From: Desulfobacteraceae bacterium
GTDB taxonomy: Bacteria; Desulfobacterota; Desulfobacteria; Desulfobacterales; Desulfosalsimonadaceae
NCBI GenBank assembly: GCA_003599885.1
Contig: QZKW01000022.1
Location: forward strand, 1-64,000
Length of the DNA: 64,000 nt
Reading direction: 5' to 3'
Of this stretch, positions 59,672 to 64,000 are shown in pieces (the stretch's first letter is position 1; the number at the start of each line of letters is the position of its first letter). The notes under the pieces were generated by a model. The model had not been told where the DNA came from, ran no database searches, and saw nothing but the letters and a program-made list of their open reading frames with translations. Position numbers and translations under genes: made by a program.

Positions 59672-62600
59672 ATGCCAAAACGAACTGATATCAAAAAAAT
59701 CCTCATCATCGGGGCCGGGCCGATTATCATCAGCCAGGGATGTGAATTCGACTATTCCGGAACCCAGGCCTGCAAGGCCCTGTGGGAAGAAGGATACCAG
59801 GTCATTCTGGTCAACAGCAATCCCGCCACCATCATGACCGATCCTGAAATGGCGGACCGGACCTATATTGAACCCGTGACGCCGGAAATCGTTGAAATGA
59901 TCATCGAAAAGGAACGGCCGGACGCACTGCTCCCGACACTGGGGGGACAGACAGGGTTGAATACCGCGATTGCAGTGGCGGAGAGCGGGGTGCTGGAAAA
60001 ATACGGGGTGGAGATGATCGGGGCGACGCTCACGGCCATCCGAAAAGCCGAGGACCGGGACCTGTTCCGCCAGGCCATGAACAAAATCGGTTTGCGCATT
60101 CCTCACAGCGCCATGGCCACGGACATGGCGTCCGCACGGGCGATTGCCCGGGAAATCGGATTTCCGATTATTGTGAGGACGAGTTTCACCTTGGGCGGCA
60201 CAGGCGGCGGCGTGGCCTACAATCCGGAAGATCTGGAAATTCTGGCGGCATCAGGCCTTGATGCCAGCAGGAACTCCCAGGTCATGCTGGAGGAATCGGT
60301 TCTCGGGTGGAAGGAATACGAGCTGGAGGTCATGCGGGACAAAAACGACAATGCGGTTATTGTCTGTTCCATTGAGAACCTGGATCCCATGGGCGTCCAT
60401 ACCGGGGACAGCATCACTGTGGCGCCGGCCCAGACATTGACCGACCGGGAATACCAGGTCATGCGGGATGCATCCATTGCCATCCTGCGGGAAATCGGTG
60501 TGGAGACCGGCGGGTCCAATGTCCAGTTTGCCGTGAATCCGAAAACCGGCGAAATGATCGTCGTGGAAATGAACCCCAGGGTGTCGCGCAGCTCAGCCTT
60601 GGCATCCAAGGCAACCGGTTTTCCCATTGCCAAAATTGCCGCCAAGCTGGCGGTGGGCTATACGCTGGATGAACTGCCCAATGACATCACCGGCGAGACC
60701 GTAGCCGCTTTTGAGCCGACCCTGGACTATTGCGTGGTGAAAATCCCCCGCTGGACTTTTGAAAAATTTCCCGAAGCCGAAGATATCTTGACCACTTCCA
60801 TGCGCTCGGTGGGAGAAACCATGTCCATTGGCCGGACATTCAAGGAAGCCCTGCAAAAAGGGCTGCGGTCTCTAGAAATCGGCCGGATGGGTCTGGGAGG
60901 TGACGGAAAAGAGGTGGGGGAAAAAACAAAAGAACCGCTGCCCCTGGCAGACATTGAAAAATTCCTTTCCCGGCCCAATTCCAACCGCATTTTTTACCTG
61001 CGGGAAGCCTTGCTGGCGGGTATGACCATAGATGATATTTTTGCTTTGACGGCCATCGACCCCTGGTTTTTAAATCAGATAAAACAGATTTTTGATCTGG
61101 AACAGGTGATTGCAGCCTGTAACGGAAAAAACCTGCCGGAAGATTTGCTGAGAACCGCTAAAGAATACGGATTCTCGGACGTGCAGATCGGGTATTTGAC
61201 TGGCAGCGATGCGGCAATAATCCGGAACTTGCGGAAAGAAAAGGGTGTCCTGCCGGTTTACAAGCTGGTGGATACGTGCGCTGCGGAATTTGAAGCGGTC
61301 ACGCCCTATTATTATTCCACCTATGAGACGGAAAACGAAGCCCGGCCGTCCAACCAACGAAAAGTGATGATTCTGGGCGGTGGTCCGAACCGGATCGGTC
61401 AGGGTATCGAATTCGACTACTGCTGTGTTCATGCTTCTTTTGCTCTTAGGGAACTCGGCATTGAGAGCATCATGGTCAACAGCAATCCTGAAACCGTCAG
61501 CACGGACTATGACACCTCCCACAAACTGTATTTTGAGCCCCTGACCCATGAAGATGTGCTGAATATTGTTGAAACGGAAAAACCGGACGGCGTCATTGTT
61601 CAGTTCGGGGGCCAGACGCCCCTGAACCTGGCCCAGGCGCTGCTGGCCTCCGGTGCGCCGATTATCGGCACGCACCCGGACAGCATCGCCCGGGCCGAGG
61701 ACCGGAAACAGTTTCAGGCCATGCTCGAAAAGCTGGGCCTGGTTCAGCCCCCCAATGGTACGGCCCGGTCGGTTGATGAAGCGGTTCAGGCGGCGAGGAA
61801 AATCGGTTTTCCGGTCATTGTGCGGCCGTCCTTTGTGCTGGGCGGCAGGGCCATGAAAATCGTTTATGACGAAAAATCGCTGGAAAATTTCACCCTGCCG
61901 GCACTGACAGCCTCTGCCGGTCATCCGGTGCTGATTGACAAGTTTCTGGAAGATGCGGTGGAAATCGATGTGGACGCGATATCCGACGGGACCACAACTC
62001 TGATTGCCGGCATCATGGAGCATATTGAAGCCGCAGGCGTTCACTCCGGCGATTCGGCCTGCGTGTTGCCGCCGTATAGCCTCAAAGAATCTGAAATAGA
62101 CGAAATCAAGGCCGCCACAAAAGCCATGGCCCTGGAATTAAACGTTATCGGCCTGATGAATGTGCAATATGCCATCAAAAGCGGAAAATTGTATGTGCTG
62201 GAAGTCAACCCGCGCGCTTCCCGCACCGTCCCGTTTGTCAGCAAGGCCACAGGTATTCCGTTCGCCAAGCTCGCCACCAAAATTATGGTGGGGCACACCC
62301 TTGCGGATCTGGGCCTGACTGAAGAGGTCACGCCCGTCCATATTTCCGTTAAAGAAGCGGTGATGCCGTTTAACCGGTTTCCGGACGTGGATGTTCTGCT
62401 GGGCCCTGAGATGAAATCCACCGGCGAAGTCATGGGCGTGGACACGGATTTTGGCCGGGCCTACGCCAAGTCCCAGATGGCGGCCGGCCAGAAACTGCCT
62501 CTCACAGGCGCCGTGTTTATCAGTGTGCAGGACGCGGATAAACGGGCGGTTCTGGACGTGGCCCGGCAGTTCAGCGCGATGGGGTTTAAAATTCTCGCGA

Positions 62601-62899
62601 CCCGCGGCAATGCGGATTTTTTTCACAGTGCGGGAATTGACAGCCAAACGGTCAATAAAGTTTCTGCAGGCCGTCCCCATGTAGGGGATGCAATTATGAA
62701 CCGGGAGATTCAGCTCGTGATCAATACCGGGTCCGGGGACCGGAAACGGCAGGATGGCTACCTGATCCGGCGGGCGGCTTTAAAATACAATGTTCCTTAC
62801 GCAACCACTATCGCCGGCGCAAAAGCCATGTGCACGGGGATTTCCGCACTTAAGAAAAAAGCATTATCCGTTCGACCGATTCAGGAGTATCACCAATGA
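59672..62899 (+). CDS. carB: Carbamoyl-phosphate synthase large subunit
   Basis: 1075 residues, the full normal length. Two homologous ATP-grasp halves are visible: half 1 with [20 protein letters not shown] and [20 protein letters not shown], half 2 with [20 protein letters not shown] and [20 protein letters not shown]. The C-terminal MGS-like allosteric domain contains [20 protein letters not shown]. It makes carbamoyl phosphate from bicarbonate, ATP and ammonia tunnelled from CarA. Confidence 0.97.
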   Translation: MPKRTDIKKILIIGAGPIIISQGCEFDYSGTQACKALWEEGYQVILVNSNPATIMTDPEMADRTYIEPVTPEIVEMIIEKERPDALLPTLGGQTGLNTAIAVAESGVLEKYGVEMIGATLTAIRKAEDRDLFRQAMNKIGLRIPHSAMATDMASARAIAREIGFPIIVRTSFTLGGTGGGVAYNPEDLEILAASGLDASRNSQVMLEESVLGWKEYELEVMRDKNDNAVIVCSIENLDPMGVHTGDSITVAPAQTLTDREYQVMRDASIAILREIGVETGGSNVQFAVNPKTGEMIVVEMNPRVSRSSALASKATGFPIAKIAAKLAVGYTLDELPNDITGETVAAFEPTLDYCVVKIPRWTFEKFPEAEDILTTSMRSVGETMSIGRTFKEALQKGLRSLEIGRMGLGGDGKEVGEKTKEPLPLADIEKFLSRPNSNRIFYLREALLAGMTIDDIFALTAIDPWFLNQIKQIFDLEQVIAACNGKNLPEDLLRTAKEYGFSDVQIGYLTGSDAAIIRNLRKEKGVLPVYKLVDTCAAEFEAVTPYYYSTYETENEARPSNQRKVMILGGGPNRIGQGIEFDYCCVHASFALRELGIESIMVNSNPETVSTDYDTSHKLYFEPLTHEDVLNIVETEKPDGVIVQFGGQTPLNLAQALLASGAPIIGTHPDSIARAEDRKQFQAMLEKLGLVQPPNGTARSVDEAVQAARKIGFPVIVRPSFVLGGRAMKIVYDEKSLENFTLPALTASAGHPVLIDKFLEDAVEIDVDAISDGTTTLIAGIMEHIEAAGVHSGDSACVLPPYSLKESEIDEIKAATKAMALELNVIGLMNVQYAIKSGKLYVLEVNPRASRTVPFVSKATGIPFAKLATKIMVGHTLADLGLTEEVTPVHISVKEAVMPFNRFPDVDVLLGPEMKSTGEVMGVDTDFGRAYAKSQMAAGQKLPLTGAVFISVQDADKRAVLDVARQFSAMGFKILATRGNADFFHSAGIDSQTVNKVSAGRPHVGDAIMNREIQLVINTGSGDRKRQDGYLIRRAALKYNVPYATTIAGAKAMCTGISALKKKALSVRPIQEYHQ

Positions 62900-62921
62900 T
62901 CACAAAGAGACGATTTTAATT

Positions 62922-64000
62922 ATGACAATATATCAAGATGTGGGCTGTCGGCCCAGGGAAGCCTGCGGCGTATTCGGCATTCACCAGCACCCGGAATCCG
63001 CCCGGCTCACCTATTTCGGCCTTTACGCCCTTCAGCACCGGGGACAGGAAAGTGCTGGGATAGCGATTGTAAGAGACGGACGCATTGCATATCACAAAGG
63101 CATGGGGCTGGTGCCGGATGTGTTTAATGATGAAAAACTGGAATTCTTGAAAGGTGAATGCAGCGCTATCGGTCATGTGCGCTATTCAACAACCGGCGGA
63201 TCAACGCTCGTCAATGCCCAGCCGTTTGTGATCACCCACAGCGGGAAATCCTACGCAGTCGCCCATAACGGGAATCTGGTGAACGCCCATATTCTGAAAG
63301 AGCAACTGGAAGCCGAGGGGTCCATTTTTCAGACCACTACGGACAGCGAAATTTTTCTGCATTTGTTTGTCAAAAGCCTAAAGCACGGGTTTGAAGGGGC
63401 GCTTATTAACGCTGTGACCCAGCTCGAAGGCGCCTATTCCATCGTGATGCTGACCAGCCGGGGAGAAATTATCGGCATCAAGGATCCCCATGGATTCCGC
63501 CCCCTTTGTCTGGGCCGACTCAATAATGACCGATATGTTCTGGCCTCTGAATCCTGCGCCCTGGACCTGGTCGAGGCAGAGTTTGTGCGGGAGCTGGACC
63601 CCGGTGAAATCGTGATTATCAGCAATGACGGCATCAAAAGCCTTCATCCCCATGACCAGGTGGCGCGGCATTGCTGCATTTTCGAATATATTTATTTCGC
63701 CAGACCCGACAGCACCATTTCCGGAAAAAATGTTTATCTGACCCGTAAAGCCCATGGCCATCGCCTGGCCCGGGAAGCCCCGGTGGCCGCCGACCTGGTG
63801 ATGCCGTTTCCGGATTCCGGCAACTATGCGGCATTAGGATACGCCGAAGAATCCGGTATCCCCTTTGATCTGGCCATGATCCGTAATCATTATGTGGGGC
63901 GCACTTTTATTCAGCCGACCCAGAGCATGCGGGATTTCAGCGTCCGCATGAAACTCAATCCGGTCAAGGAGCTGCTCAAAGGCAAAGACATCATCATCAT
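62922..64000 (+). CDS. purF: Amidophosphoribosyltransferase, 3' end outside window
   Basis: About 360 codons are visible from the ATG at 62922. A short propeptide precedes the catalytic Cys15 region EACGVFGIHQHPES, with YALQHRGQESAGIAIVRDGR and HVRYSTTGGSTLVNAQPFVI of the class II amidotransferase. The phosphoribosyltransferase part begins with RNHYVGRTFIQPTQSMRDFS before the window ends in the PRPP-site region. It catalyses the first committed step of purine synthesis. It lies 22 bases after carB on the same strand. Confidence 0.96.
   Translation, partial: MTIYQDVGCRPREACGVFGIHQHPESARLTYFGLYALQHRGQESAGIAIVRDGRIAYHKGMGLVPDVFNDEKLEFLKGECSAIGHVRYSTTGGSTLVNAQPFVITHSGKSYAVAHNGNLVNAHILKEQLEAEGSIFQTTTDSEIFLHLFVKSLKHGFEGALINAVTQLEGAYSIVMLTSRGEIIGIKDPHGFRPLCLGRLNNDRYVLASESCALDLVEAEFVRELDPGEIVIISNDGIKSLHPHDQVARHCCIFEYIYFARPDSTISGKNVYLTRKAHGHRLAREAPVAADLVMPFPDSGNYAALGYAEESGIPFDLAMIRNHYVGRTFIQPTQSMRDFSVRMKLNPVKELLKGKDIII

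Overview
The window looks like the chromosome of a GC-rich, Gram-negative, probably anaerobic bacterium of the Desulfobacterota (Desulfobacterales-like). This is inference from the gene set: a split glutamate synthase with extra ferredoxin modules, a COG1830-type 2-amino-3,7-dideoxy-heptulosonate synthase, a short archaeal/eukaryotic-type prolyl-tRNA synthetase, BamD, a TonB receptor, and many dispersed repeats and decayed genes. No rRNA or tRNA gene was recognised. The genus cannot be fixed from sequence alone.

Layout. 1-2700 (minus) is a secreted subtilisin-like protease with PKD repeats, cut by the window edge. 3.0-6.1 kb holds a TetR regulator with its own palindromic operator, a membrane protein, a glycosyltransferase stump and a sulfotransferase. 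6.2-10.9 kb is an oxidoreductase/lipid-type block: a saccharopine-dehydrogenase-like reductase, a TVP38/TMEM64-mercuric-reductase-like fusion, an AlkB-like membrane di-iron hydroxylase, and a decayed second copy of the reductase tail. 10.9-20.2 kb is an AT-richer accessory island: an orphan HigA/ImmA-type antitoxin, an HD phosphohydrolase with a YwgA-like partner, three toxin-antitoxin modules, a restriction-like nuclease whose cytosine methyltransferase has been reduced to 32 codons, and copies of a hairpin-forming dispersed element.

20.4-36.4 kb is mostly housekeeping: ispG, proS, relA/spoT, rpmB, bamD, trxB-trxA, hisI-hisG, engB-era, an ATP-grasp protein, an HNH nuclease, a NifX-like protein, two metallo-beta-lactamase-fold hydrolases and two methyltransferases. 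36.4-40.2 kb is a second graveyard: another copy of the hairpin element, two small membrane proteins, a TOTE-type primase truncated at a junction with a SagB-type nitroreductase tail, a broken DUF4143 ATPase and an internally deleted nucleotidyltransferase.

40.2-52.8 kb carries a VWA-OmpA lipoprotein, a sterol-desaturase-like hydroxylase, the heptulosonate synthase, a TPR membrane protein, the tiny ribosomal protein bTHX, and a four-gene signalling operon (TonB receptor, YfiR-like protein, hybrid histidine kinase, HD-GYP response regulator). 53.1-64 kb is nitrogen and nucleotide metabolism: a sigma-54-type promoter, three-gene glutamate synthase, carA-carB and the start of purF.

The most unusual signal is a dispersed element with two full copies (17.2 and 36.6 kb) and two partial copies (16.5 and 40.1 kb). 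Its long inverted-repeat arms differ in sequence between copies but stay complementary within each copy, and a second, terminal hairpin does the same. That points to selection or copying that preserves structure.
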